From Onthophagus taurus (lineage: Eukaryota > Arthropoda > Insecta > Coleoptera > Scarabaeidae), in contig NC_091972.1 of the NCBI RefSeq assembly GCF_036711975.1, forward strand, positions 27,099,001 to 27,163,000: a DNA stretch of 64,000 nt, in the 5' to 3' direction. The position numbers and the translations under genes are program-made. Each line of letters starts with the position of its first letter. The first letter of the stretch is position 1. The notes under the pieces are model-generated. The model was given only the letters and a program-made list of their open reading frames with translations. It did not search any database and was not told the origin of the DNA. Below, in pieces: positions 10,401 through 22,200 of this stretch.

Positions 10401-13400
10401 TGTTCCTTGGATGTCTTGAATTGTATTGTAAACACTTGTTGTGTGGCTGAATAACGTCTCCGGAATCTTTTTTTTGCTTGAAATTTCCGCAGTATACCCG
10501 TGAATAACTCTTATATGTTGGTGCTCCCATTCCTTTTTTACTTCGTTTCGGAGATTGCACGTATGTCGATGTTATAGTTTCTCATTTCAATCATAACATC
10601 TTAATCTCTTGGAATGCATGTGAAAGCGTTGTATTCCGTTTTTTCTCCCGTTGTCCGTTTACCACAGCAGTTTTTTTTTGTAATCCGTCCATCGTTCCAG
10701 GCGTTTCTTTCAGTACCGTGAGCCTGGTTTTTATATAGGCAGGGTGCTAACCTATCTGTAAACCCTCCTTACTTTTCCCGCCTTGGAACCTGCTGTAATA
10801 CCAACTAACAAATCTATTAATAACAAAATTAACACGACTGTTAGTATATGAAAAATTAGCACGACTGTTAGTATATACCCAACCATGCTTTCCACGTTCA
10901 ACCTGGCACTAATTAATATGGTTTAAGAAGTTCATTATTCCCACGGAATTAGCCTTCATATAAAAAAATGTATACGAGAAGAAGAACATTTACCTCAATA
11001 CTGAAATGATAATAGCATACGTGTTAATGCAGTAACCGTATCTTATGAAAACTATGTTATGAATTGTTGATTAAAGTAATCTACAATAATGTTCACGAGA
11101 TCTAGTAATGTCTAATAATGTACACAAAATCGAATGGAATTGTCCTCAAAGCACTTTAAACCGCATATCTTCTGATTTGGTAGACGATGTTGATTTTCAG
11201 TATATTGTATATAATGGGAGAAAAATGAAGGTCAACCCAACAAGGAGAATATAACACAATTCAGAAAGATAAGCTTCTCACAGGAGTTTATTTAGGTAGT
11301 ATCTGCATTAGAAATTTTGGTTGTATAGAGGGGAGGTCCACAAATAATAAAATAATGTATTTAACAAAGATACGGACAGGAGGAACATTTAAAAGATTTA
11401 CCTAGTTTTATAATCTTTTCTAACATGAATCAAACAGTTCATCATCAAGACGAATTTATAATTTCTTTTTTATGTTAGGTCCAAAATCCCTTAAAAACGA
11501 TTTGTAATGCACTCATTTAGACGGAGTGTCATTCTATCAATCAAGTGATCTATAGCTGCCTGTGGTATATTAACCCAAGCTTTTTGAATCCGTAGCCAGA
11601 GATCGCGTAAGTTATCTGGAGGGTGTGGTAAATTACCCAGTCGCCTACCGATCTCATCCCATACATGTTCAAAGGGCGACAAATCAGGCGACCGAGCAGG
11701 CCATGGGAGGACGGCAATATTAGCTTCTTCCAAAAAAACGTGTTTTAGCCCTTGCCGTATGAGGGCGCGCATTATCCTGTTGGAAAATGGGATTTTCCAA
11801 CCCCTCAAAATATGGAAGCGCAACGGGTCAGCACATTGGCAATATGACGAGCGGCGTTTAAGTTACCATCAATGAAGACCAAGGGTGACCTGCTACGTAA
11901 CATATTACACCCCATATCATGACTCCTTGTGTGAGGACTGTGTTGCGTTCCACAAAAAAATGTTGGAATTTTACGTTCTCCACGCATCCGCCTGACTCTC
12001 CTACGACCATCGTGGGAAATATAGCGGCTGAAAGTTTCTTTAAAATTAAACATTATCTGCAATAAAAAACCCTTTTTTAAACATAGTTTCAACTCTACAG
12101 TTTCAACAGTTTTTGATTGAATTAACAAATTTTCTACAAACGTGTTTTTCTTAAAAACTATTGCTTTGATCAAAGTTTTTTAAGAGACCAATTGATAGAT
12201 AATTGATCACTTTACACGCGTAGAGAGCAATGGCATAGACAATATTTTTAAAAAAGTGCTTTTTATAGCAGATAATGTTTAATTTTAAAGAAACTTTGAT
12301 CCGCTATATCTCGCCAACGAGGTATTTGCGACCCCATGTATATTAAGACTATTCATATTAATTTTTCATGTATTATCTACTCTAGAAGTCTGTCAGCGGT
12401 TTTTTGAGTCACCTGTATAACGATATATCTGTTAGAAGTTTTCAATATAATACCCAATACCCTTACCGTAAATTTTTACGATAAAATACTAAGTTAAAAA
12501 CGAAATACTGAGATAATACAAATTTGAGTTACAAATTTGTAGTTTTTCAAGTAAACTTAAGCATAGTCTGTATTCAAGTTTATCGGATAATATAACTATT
12601 TGAAAATATTACTTATTATCACGTACAATTTTTTTAAGTTGGAGTACAATTTTGACTCATTCTTGGGGTTATCCAGACCAAAATATGTCCTACGATGGAA
12701 TTATAGGAGAAATTCAAAAGAAAAGGGCTGATATAGGTACTGGGTTATATGCCAGACCGGATCGAATACCTTATGTTGATTATGGTGCATCAGTTTATAC
12801 TCTAGAGTACGAATATTTCTGTCCAAAATATCTACACATTATTGACTCAATTACTCGGTTTGCATTATTCCAATACTATTTCAGTTTAGTGACCCAATCA
12901 GGAACTACTTATGTAGATATAAACTACACTGTGTTAATTAATTATCATAACCAATGTCATCATTGCAAGTATATAACCAAATACGCAAATCGCGTATTGC
13001 AATACCAATACTGTGATATTTCTTACATAGTTGCAAAGATGACGTCGGGTAGGATAATTAATTAACACACTGTAGACGTGGAACAATATGAAGAGCTTGA
13101 AATTCCAATATAGTACAATACATACATACTATATCAAGGAATCTAACTGGATTGACAGTCTTTAACCAATTGCCTAATTCTAACGTGGCTTAATTTGTAA
13201 TAATTATCTATATTAATATATCTCCTTAGATGTTACTGTACTGGAATCGAAATATTGTTCAGATTAATAAGAAATAGTTGGAGAAATGTGACCGTCTATA
13301 ATCTACTGATATTTTTGACATTAGTTAATTTAATACACTATTTTTAAATTTAGAAATGGTATTATGTTTCTTGGTCAAGGTCACGTTTTACCATACTTAA

Positions 13401-16400
13401 TTTATATAAGACCATTGGATACGAAGGTTTGGTACGTTCTCATTTTGCTAGTTACGTTAATACAAGTTATTTTGAGAATTGTACAACGCGTTGCCAATGT
13501 TACAAGCGACGAAAAAACTGAAAATAGTTGGAGTCAAAGTATTATTTGTATTCTAGGACATTTATGTCAACAAGGTAAATAAAATACATACTAAGAAAGA
13601 TTCCGTAAAGTCATGTAATAATATGGGTTATAATTGGTTGTCGGGTCTTTTGTAATACAGTTGTACATATCAAACGAGTTCTGCAGTCAGTAGATGACAA
13701 TTTTGTGCTTGCATAGAGCTTTTAAACAGTGTTAAATATAATATGTGTATCAATGTCATGTTATAATTTAATGCAGGGAGGGGAAGGGCGGCCATGGCAA
13801 ATGTAGCAAGAATGACAAGAGATGGAGAGAGAAATAGAGAGGGCTGAATGTGTTGATGATACCACAACCGATCTTCTGTTTTTCTTTCTATTTTTAGTTT
13901 ATTTCTTGCTTATGTGTATTTTATTAGTATATAATTTTGTTAACAGCTCATATAAACTTTTAGTCAATTATTAACTTTTTAGTCAAAATCACTTCTCTTC
14001 CAAGTTACAGCCCTCTGGGAAAAAATGTTTTTCTTTAATAAATCCACTATGGAGGAATTTGGAAGGATGAAATTTGGCAGATAACTGTTGCTAACTGTTT
14101 AATAAAATAAAACTTTTTAACGATTTTTATTACCCGAAAATGTTATTACAAGGGGCTGAAATAATCAACCTCTATAATAATATATATAATTTGCATCAGA
14201 ACTTTCTAATGTGTCTACATTTTTCTATTTAAAAACTTGATTTAAATAAAGGGATTCAATACGCAACTTTTTTGTCCCTTGATATTTTCTTCTAAAATTG
14301 TTAGTTTGATCACAAAAAAATAAGCTAGTACACAGGCTCAAGTGAATTCATTCAGAGATTGGTTATTGTTAGTCAAAGAAATTAAGTTATGTCAAATTGA
14401 TCTCAGCATTATTTTATTTTTTGTGATGAAACTAACAATTTGTTAGTTGTATAATGTCAAGAGATAAGAAAGTTGCAGATTTTTTCCCTTAGCTTTAGTG
14501 GGCTATATAACTTGGAGGAAAAGTGGTTTTGACCAAAAAGTTATATGAAAGACCCCCTTAATTTTCGCTGAAAAATCAACCCTTAAGATCTTTCGCAATA
14601 TAGTTAACATCTAAATACAACAACAAGACATACAGAGAAACCCGAAAGTTAAACGATAGAGTAACAGTACAAAACTATAGAAGACAAAATATGTTTTTAA
14701 AAATATTCTTTTCTGACGTGGCACGCTCCTGATGATGAATGCGGTTAGCGTTTGAAACCGGTTGAGCCAATAGGAAATTATCCATCTAAATACACAAAGT
14801 TTTATTATTTTATAACTAAGCTTGTTGTGTGTTCTGTAAAATATGATAATTTCATTTTGATGCGCCGAAACAACTTTTATAAACTTTTTACAATTTAACA
14901 AATCAAAATTTAACAGAACAAAATCAAAATTTAAGAAATCAAAATCATACTTTAGCAAATTAATATCAAAAATTTAACAAATTAAAATTTCATCTTTGCT
15001 CCTTTTTTGTTTTGGTGATTTTTTCGGTGTTAACCGTGGCATTCTCATAATGGGACTGAGTTCGTATGCTCTTGGTATTAGTCCGTGTAAAGCCATACTT
15101 CCTTGTATATCTCCTTCATTCTCTTCCATTCTTGTCACAACTCCTCTTAAACTCATCTTCCCAGCCGGCAGTTGGTCTTCCTTTTCTTCTATTTTTGTCT
15201 ATTGGGTACCATTCTAAGATTTTCTTGGTCCATCCCTCATCTTGTACTCTTATAATATGACCCGCCCAATTCCATTTTCGATCCAATACTATTCTTCCAA
15301 TATCCTCGATGTTTGACTTTTCCTTTATCCATTCTTTTGTTTTTTTTATCTTTCTTCGTAAAGCCAATCATCCTTCTATGCATTGCCCTTGCTGTTACCC
15401 TAATCTTTTTAATTGTTTTGTTTGTTAATATCCATGTCTCGCATCCATGAATCATGACAGGGAGGACACACATTTCCCACAATTTTTTCTTTTTCTCCAT
15501 TTCTATGTTTAATTTCCATATATTTTTGTATTTGTTAAACATTTGCCATCCCATTGCCATTCTCCGTGTTATTTCTTCTCTTGTGTTTTTAGTTGTAATC
15601 TTTTGTCGTAGATATACGAAATACTCTACTTTGTCGATTTCCTTTCCATTAACAATTATTTTATTTTTTTGTTCACAATTTACGTACATTGCTTTTATCT
15701 TGCTCATATTTATCTCCAGATCTGTTTGCTTCCCTCTTTTCGATATTGTTTCCAGCATTGTTTCCTTACTACTGTTTCGTTTTTTCCTATAAGTACTATG
15801 TCATCTGCAAACTTTAGCCTGTTCAACCATTGCCCATTTATTCTTATTCCTAGGTCTTTCCATTCTTCTTCTACAAACATTGTTTCCAATACTGCATTGA
15901 ATAGCTTTCCAGAAGTCACATCACCTTGCTTCAGTCCATTTCCTAGAGTTATCGTCCTTTTATTATTGTTCATTTCGATGTTTAGTTTTGAGTTTTTGTA
16001 TACCTATTTATATATTATTCTATTACCAGACGTTTGTATGACCTGTAAGATTGTTTCTGTTCTTATATTGTCAAACGCTTTCTCAAAGTCTACAAATAAT
16101 AAGAGCATTGGGAAGTCATATTCATTCGATTTTTTTATCAGTTGCTGCACGACTAAAATATTGTCTAACGTGGAGAAGTTCTTCTTGAATCCTGTTTGGT
16201 CTTCGGAGGATGGTAGGTGTTGCTCTATTCTCCTTGTGATTATGGACATAAATATTTTATATATTACCGGGAGTAAACTTATTGGTCTGTAATTGTTGAT
16301 ATGTTCCCTATCGCCTTTTTTGTATATTAAGGCAAGTTTAGCTACGAGCCAGCTATCAGGTATCTTTTCTTGTTTCAAACAATTACTAAAAATTTCCTTC

Positions 16401-19088
16401 AATATTTTCATTATATGGTTTCCTCCTGCCTTTATTTCTTCATTTCTTATCTGATCTATACCTCCAATTTTCCTTCCTTCAGCTTTGATATTACATCACT
16501 TACTTCTTCTGTCATTATTTCGTATTGTATCTGTTCATTCTCTCTCTCTTCAGCCTCCATCGTGTCTGCTACCGCATTCCATTCAATTCCTTCTTTTTCC
16601 GCCTTGTTGTAGTTCCTTATCAAAAGTCGCATATAATGTTTAATATTTCTGCATCTTCCCTTTTGCTCGTACCGTTTTTATCTTTCATTACTATTATTTT
16701 GCTTTGTCCTAGTGATTGTTGTCTCACACTTTTTCTTATACTTCCTCCCGTAGTAATTGCATCTTCTAATTCTATTATTTTTTTATTATATGACCATTCT
16801 TTCCATTTTTCCTTATTAATTTTGATATTTCTGTGTACTCAATCTTTTCTCTTCCTGATCGCTTTATTGTTTTTCTTTTATATAATAGTTTACGTATATC
16901 GCATGGTAAATTTAACCTCTGTTTTTCTTTTTTTGTATCTTTTTGAATACCCTTTGCAACCTTTGTTATTGCCTTAGTTATTATATGTTTTTGGTTTTCT
17001 ATGTTAGGGTTAGCTTGAATTTCCTCCAAAATTAATTCGCATTTTATTCGGTCTTCAAAGTTTTCTCTTTTTGATTCATCAGTAGATTTGTAATTTATCA
17101 TTTTCTTTACGCACGGTATCTGTCGTTTCGTGCTTATCTGTACTGTCATCTTTATTATCTACGTTTTGTATGATTTCTCTCTTGTCTACTATGAAAAAAA
17201 TCAATTTCGTTCCTTGTTTGTCCATCCGGGCTAATCCACGTCCATTTCTTATCATTAGTTTTATTATAAAATGTATTCATTATGTAAAATTTATTTCCCC
17301 CTACAAATTTTACCAACTTTGCTCCACTTTCATTTCTATTCCCAGTGCCGAAATTACCAATACATGATTCGCCCTTTTTTTACCAACCTTTGCATTAAAG
17401 TCTCCCATGACCATGGTATATTTACATTTATCATCATCAATTGCCATCTGTATGTTTTCATAAAACTCATATGTGCATATACTTGTATGATTTGTATTCT
17501 CCCGGCTTTTTTATTTTCGAGGTTTAATATAATCTTCGCAATTCTGTGTGAATATGTTTTAAAGGAGGTAATATTATCTATACATCTTTTATTTATTAAA
17601 AATCCGGTTCCACCTGTCTTTCCTAATCCGTTATAGTAAAATATTGTTCCCTTTACATTTATACACCATTTATTCTTCTGACCTCACTCAATCCTATTAT
17701 ATGCCAATTTGTGTTTTTTAGTTCTTCTAGCAATTCCTCTAATTTCTCATCTTCTCTCAAAGTTCTACAGTTATAGGTCAGTATTTCAAGTATTTTTTTA
17801 TTATGATGTCGATTTATCTTTTGCATCTTTTCTCCTATATTCTGTATATTCTGTGTGTTTAGCCAGGTTGTAGGGTAGTATGTTTCCATTTTCGATTTTC
17901 TTATTTTTGCCATGGTCGTTATACATATTTGAATGTAGATTGGTATTATAATTTAATTGCTAGATATTGTCATTTTGTGTGTTTTTCGTTGCTGTCTCTG
18001 CTTTTGTGTTTTGCGACTTTTTTTCTCATAAACTAACTATCAATATGCTTCTGGAGGTCAGGTGCTTATTCCTCTACTCTCTGTTCTCTCGTTAATTTTT
18101 TTAATCTGTTGTCTCCCTTTTTTTGTGTCTTCATTTTCATTATAGTTCATTTTTTTTGAAGTATTACCCACCATTACCAATTGCATGACTTTACATACAT
18201 AAAAAAAATTTAAAACAAATTTAATGTAAATAATTTAATTTTTGTAAAGGTGCATCAGATATTCCCCGACTATATTCCGGTCGTATTTTAATTTTTACGC
18301 TCTCACAATTTGCTTTACTTCTTTTTCAACTTTATTCAGCAAGCGTTGTTTCATCACTTTTAATAAAACCGCCGTCTGACATACGTAATTTAAAGGATTT
18401 AGTTCGCAGTGACTTGGAATTTGGTTGTGAAGATCTAAAATACGTTAGAGATTTATTTAATGTAATACATGCCATTTTATTTAATTTTTGTTTATTCTAA
18501 TTAACTTTTCTTATAGACGACAAATATTCAGGTGTTAAAAGAGTTAAAAGGAAAGAAATTGAAGGAAGCTAATTATATGCCACCAAAAGAAGGATTGGCA
18601 TTGGTTAACAAAGGAACATTTGCTTATCACACAGAATTGAAAACGGCTTACCCAATGATTGAAAGGACCTTTTCGAATACACACGTTTGCGATTTACAGT
18701 TTTTAAAATTGGTTCGAGATGCGAATTTATATACGAATTATCAGAAAAGTTCGCCTTTTAGAGATATGATGAATGTTTGGTTATTATTTCATACTAATTA
18801 AACCTTTTTTGATAAATTATTATTTATAATTTTTATATTTTTAGTATACGAAGATTAGATGAAACGGGATTAACGGATCATCTTCAGAAAGAATGGGGGT
18901 TTAGAAAACCAGTGTGCTTTAGAGAACCTTATTTAGCGGCTTCTGTGGGAATCAACGAATTCTTACCATTAGCAACATTACTTTTTGTGGGATATCTTAT
19001 AAGCTGTTTGATATTAATCGTTGAAATTTATTCACGTCAATTTACAGTAAAGAATTCAAGAAAACTTGAATTAAAGATTACGAAGTGA
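7483..19088 (+). CDS. Ionotropic receptor IR-B (IR75 group), nine exons, 616 aa
   Basis: A ligand-gated cation channel of the chemosensory IR family, expected in sensory-neuron cilia. My exons are 7483-7630, 7690-7847, 7901-8209, 8277-8404, 12639-12806, 13354-13574, 18250-18461, 18517-18779 and 18845-19088. All boundaries are GT..AG and in frame, 1851 nt in total. Residues 1-19 form a signal peptide (MKLTSLLIVLGSLGILVKG). Residues 40-290 are the short amino-terminal region plus S1, with SYPYKGDLEE, THSWGYPDQN and RADIGTGLYARPDR. M1 is at about 329-347, M3 at about 389-412 (LYSASVVSSLL), S2 follows with FAYHTELKTAYPMIERTF, and M4 is at about 575-597. The length suits the family. A four-codon upstream ORF (7472-7486) overlaps the start. 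Introns hold transposons. I infer function from the family only. Confidence 0.88.
8995..9330 (-). repeat. Dispersed LINE-tail repeat, copy 1
   Basis: Related to 23590-23860 (same orientation) and to 54150-54260 (opposite orientation). Shared words include GGGCGG.TTATTT.TAAGCA and CTATCCATACGC followed by GCAGCCTGAAATT. The third copy carries a coding signature (GRLPKRW) of a non-LTR retrotransposon C-terminus, which sets the minus strand as sense here. Confidence 0.5.
9748..10026 (-). pseudogene. LINE reverse-transcriptase linker fragment
   Basis: An open stretch of 92 codons with a Lys/Arg-rich segment followed by VEEIWKRYFKQLLFTED. The W..YF..LL pattern just before the RT domain is typical of RTE/CR1-type LINE polyproteins. 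No catalytic motif is included, so this is a short relic. Confidence 0.4.
10044..10067 (-). ncRNA. Hammerhead-ribozyme-like core, relic
   Basis: On the minus strand the order is CTGAAGA, then T, the hairpin GGC-ACTTA-GCC, then GAAAC. This is the conserved layout of a hammerhead core, with CTGAAGA in place of CTGATGA. The change at a core base would weaken or abolish self-cleavage. Such motifs are known in Penelope-like elements and retrozymes. Stem I and stem III were not proven. Confidence 0.4.
10825..10877 (+). repeat. Two-unit tandem repeat, about 26 bp
   Basis: Two adjacent near-identical units share CACGACTGTTAGTATAT. The difference is a single A/G change plus one inserted A. It is probably a local slippage duplication. 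Confidence 0.8.
11491..12062 (-). pseudogene. Tc1-family transposase, degraded C-terminal half
   Basis: The minus strand from about 12060 reads FNFKETFSRYISHDGRRRVRR and then SRSPLVFIDGNLNAARHIANVL, the middle of a Tc1 DDE domain. After a frame change near 11820 comes ILPWPARSPDLSPFEHVWDE-like sequence, IPQAAIDHLIDRM and the normal C-terminus ending at 11491. The first catalytic Asp region and the whole DNA-binding domain are missing. A DDE third-acid motif (SPFEHVWDEIG) is present. The 12.26-12.32 kb area repeats part of this gene in inverted orientation. Confidence 0.8.
12264..12430 (+). repeat. Inverted partial copy of the Tc1 transposase plus Tc1-like terminus
   Basis: 12264-12316 is nearly the reverse complement of 12017-12068; the shared word is AATGTTTAATTTTAAAGA. 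It is followed near 12400 by TTTTTTGAGTCACCTGTATA, which looks like a Tc1/mariner terminal repeat. The arrangement suggests a rearranged or head-to-head element. Confidence 0.55.
12931..13068. mobile_element. Palindromic MITE, copy A
   Basis: This 138-bp sequence folds back on itself. It starts GTGTTAATTAATTATC and ends with the complementary GATAATTAATTAACAC. A second, better preserved copy is at 45239-45400 and shares the GACGTC site and the CAAATCGCGTATT centre. It lies in IR-B intron 5, just after the exon 5 donor at 12807. Confidence 0.8.
14250..14490. mobile_element. Fold-back MITE
   Basis: The arms (14250-14325 and 14405-14490) are imperfect reverse complements. They share GCAACTTT.TT.TCTTGA.AT and TTGTTAGTTT.ATCACAAAA. 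No coding capacity is visible between them. The target duplication was not resolved. Confidence 0.65.
14729..14758 (+). ncRNA. Hammerhead-ribozyme-like core
   Basis: CTGATGA (14729-14735) is followed by a five-pair stem AATGC/GCGTT with loop GGTTA and then GAAAC (14754-14758). This is the full canonical core consensus. The next bases are CGGTT, as in the motif at 50199, which starts CGGTA. Surrounding sequence is probably a Penelope-type terminal repeat, though no PLE protein is beside it. Confidence 0.5.
14900..17930 (-). mobile_element. RTE-like non-LTR retrotransposon, near full length
   Basis: Reading the minus strand from 17913, the endonuclease opens with LTYNCRTLREDEKLEELLEE and IIGLSEVRR, and later shows MGDFNAKVG and WTWISPDGQTRNEIDFF. 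A linker (17149-16775) follows, then the reverse transcriptase, then a C-terminal domain with RKWNWAGHIIR and RRKGRPTAGW (15367-15116). The 3' end at about 14900-14990 is a degenerate run of AAATTTAAC/AAATCAAAA units, which fits the short-repeat tails of RTE elements. Several frame breaks make this copy inactive in cis. It sits antisense in IR-B intron 6. Confidence 0.82.
15116..17913 (-). pseudogene. RTE-like endonuclease/reverse transcriptase
   Basis: One ancestral polyprotein broken into about six frames. Pieces in order are the endonuclease N-terminus (17913-17659), linker (17149-16775), RT fingers with YRPISLLPVIYKIF and LFVDFEKAFDNI (16411-16004), RT palm with LKQGDVTSGKLF and the catalytic FADDIVL (15973-15710), thumb with GCETWILTNKTIKKI (15758-15237), and the C-terminal WAGHIIR block (15367-15116). 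The FADD box is intact. The RT would copy element RNA at nicked chromosomal DNA if restored by evolution, but frame breaks prevent this now. Confidence 0.82.
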
Positions 19089-19290
19089 TTGGAATGCAAA
19101 AAGAAGCTTTCGTTCCAGTAGATTCTTAGAAAATATTTTTGAATTGCAATAACTGTCAGTCATTTTAAATTTTAACGAACGCATCAATCACTTTTCAACG
19201 AACTTTGCAAAAGTAAACACAACTGCGCATAAAAGAGATTGTAAAAAACTAAAGGTTTCTACTTCTGTTTGTAATATTGTTCAAGTCGCT

Positions 19291-22200
19291 ATGAATCGTT
19301 TAGTTATATTATTGTTGTGTATTTACAACGTTTATTCGCAAGTTGATATTATAAAAGAGTTCCTTAATAGTAAATTTCTCACATTAGGATATGTATTTAC
19401 ATGTATCACAACGCAAGGTTAAATACAAAAACATTTTAGCGAACAATTTTATAGTTTTATTGATTTTAAGAAAATTTAAATTCTTTTTTTCAGACAAAAT
19501 AAATTTAGTCAATCACCTTTCTAAACTGTATTTACGTTTCGTAATCGTAAACATGGATGAATCTATTAATCCAAATTTACTTATAGAAACAAATAAAATA
19601 GCCGTAATTGTTAATGGATCTTGTTCGAATACAGAGACTTTCTTAAATCAGGTAAACAACTTTTTTATTCAACAACTTCTTAGTGTCAAATCGAATTCGA
19701 AATATTTGAACTGGTGATACTATAGAAATCAAAATATGTTGATTTAGTGGAACATGCTGTATTGTATTACTAATGTCGCAAGTTTAGAAAATAGCAATAA
19801 TAATATAGTAAAACCTCGGACTAATACGGGGAAGGGAGTGTCCGTTATAGTATAAAAGTGCGTTATATAAAAAATTTTTAATTTGCACATTAAACTGTTT
19901 CATTGAATAATTTTAATGCACACAAATTCGGACAGAAATATCCACACCGTTGCGTTCAGTCTACCTGGCTTTACATTTATACTAAGTACTAAGAAAATGT
20001 ACTGGAGTACCGGGTACCGGGTATATGTCATAATTGAGGAACGGGTACAGAGTATTGGTACTTATTCGGGTATTAACAACTCGGGGAATACATCGAGTTT
20101 ATCTATGAACATGGAATAGAGAGCAACTTGGGGAATAACCGGAGTTGGATTCTGTGAGCGCTAACATATATATTTAAATATACTGATGTATTAAAAGATA
20201 ATATCAATAGTATGATTTAAAAATATTTTGTCCTTTTATCGAAGTCCGTTAATATCGAGGTTTTACTGTAATATTAAACTTGACCATAAAACGTGTATAG
20301 CCAGTTTAGATATATCCAGATCTTTGACCATTATTTAATAATTAAACTAAAACTAACACTAGAACTAGAAACTTTCGGGTTAAGCCGTGCGTTTTTTGAA
20401 AAAATGTTTAACTTTTCGGATGCCATGTTACAACATTCTTTAGAATTGTTTTCTGATTTGTGACTTGTGTTCGAAGTGACGAATTCGGTTAAAATTTGAC
20501 AATAAATACATGAAAAGGTAATTAATAACTAATTAGTGTCTAATTGTCAACTAAGCTGTTTTTGTCAAATCCGGATGGAGAAGGCTTCGTTGAGTTCACT
20601 AGCATCTTCCATGTGCGACTGAGTTCCCAACCGTCTTCTCTATTCATGTTATTCCCATCTCGATGAATCTCTATCGCCTCTCTCGTCAATCTTTGAAGTA
20701 ATATCCGTTTGTTGCTAGCACTTTGGTTTTCTTGAACTCTGTGCTGTGTCCTCCTTTGTAGCAATGCTCTGCGACTGCAGATTGTTGGATCTTCCTTAGT
20801 CGGACGTGCCTCTCGTGTGGTTAGTTTGTCTTTGGCTATCGGTAGAGCGTTTTGTATTTTGCTGATCGTACCGTATCGTACCACGATATCATTCTTCTTC
20901 AGACGCCTCGCAATTCGTTCCATCACACCTGAAACATAAGGAAGGTAGATAAAACCGGCTGGTGTCGTACTTACCGAGTCATCCTTCTGTTTGCGTGGTT
21001 TGGTGGCTCGTCGGATATCTTTCATCGTATAGCCGTTCTTCTGTAGCATATCTTCTTTCTTCTTTTCTTCGGTTCTCTTTATCGCATATCCTCTCTGCTC
21101 GCTGGAATAAGGTTTGAATTACGGACCTCTTGTGTTGTGGGTGGTGGTGGGATGAAGCCTGCAGGTACCTATTCGTATGCGTCTTCTTCCGATATACTCC
21201 CAGTTCCATGCCCCCATCTGTCTTCCTACTGATTAACACATCCAGGAATGGCAACTGTTTTGCAGTTTCTGTTTCCATGGTAAATTTGATCATGGGGTGC
21301 TGTGAATTGATGTGGTCTAGAGATTCCTGGAGTTGCTCTTTCCCATGTTGCTATATCACGAAAGTGTCATCGACGTAACGGAGCCATAGCTTTGGTTTCC
21401 AAGGACTCTTCTTTAACGCTTCTCTTTCAAACATCTCCATGTAAAAATTGGCTATCACAGGAGACATAGGTGATCCCATGGCTGCCCCTTCGAATGTCGA
21501 CGATAGGTAGTACTCCACTAGTCCTGAGACATACTTGGGCAAACCCTCCGGGATGAGTTTCTGGCGAAGACCATCCACGGCATCTTTGACTGCTACTCTG
21601 GTGAATAGGGATTCCACGTCGAAACTTACCAGCATATCCTAAGGGCTAGCTTCATACTCCTAATGAATCTTGGAAAGGTGTTATTGCTAGCTGACAGGTG
21701 GGAGAATTTATGGCACTGACAATAGGGCGTAGTCTGGTTTATGGATTTTGGGTAATCCATATATCCTTGGTGATACTGGAGCCTGCACGAATAAGCTTTT
21801 CTGTTGATCTGCTGGGATTTCTGTGGATTTTACCAGTTCTTTCATTTTCTTTACTATCTTCTCGGTTGGGTCCTTTTTTTATTTTCTTATCACGCATTTC
21901 AAACCACGCAAACAGAAGGATGACTCGGTAAGTACGACACCAGCCGGTTTTACCTGCCTTCCTTATGTTTCAGGTGTGACGGAGCGAATTGCGAGTCGTC
22001 TGAAGAAGAATGATATCGTGGTACGATACGGTACGGTCAGCAAAATACAAAACGCTCTACCGATAGCCAAAGACAAACTAACCCCATTAAAAAGAGTGGG
22101 AGTCTACCGGCTATCGTGCAGTTGCGATAAATATTACGTTGGCCAAACTGGACGTAACATCGAGTGCCGCATCAAGGAACACGAGAGTACCTTTTCATGT

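Larger units (their letters stand above)
8405..12638. other. IR-B intron 4, filled with old transposon fragments
   Basis: The intron runs from donor AG|GTTATT to acceptor TTTAAG before 12639. The matching IR-C intron (22936-29293) lies at the same codon and is also bloated, with different elements. Recognisable parts are listed separately. The stretches 8405-8990 and 10080-10800 hold nothing I could assign. Confidence 0.7.
13575..18249. other. IR-B-specific intron 6 holding a LINE and a fold-back element
   Basis: The donor is CAAG|GTAAAT and the acceptor is GTAAAG|GTGCAT. The codon for Gly in CQQG-ASD is split here. IR-C reads straight through the same site (29740 region). Stretches 13600-14240 and 17950-18240 contain no recognisable gene. 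Confidence 0.75.

Noticed and set aside
12652-13065. A 137-codon frame that could be taken as one exon
   Set aside because: Only 12639-12806 aligns with IR-C; the remainder is intron containing the palindromic MITE.
15000-17636. Long plus-strand open frames rich in Phe, Ser and Leu
   Set aside because: They are the antisense of the RTE-like LINE, whose minus strand has clear endonuclease and RT motifs.
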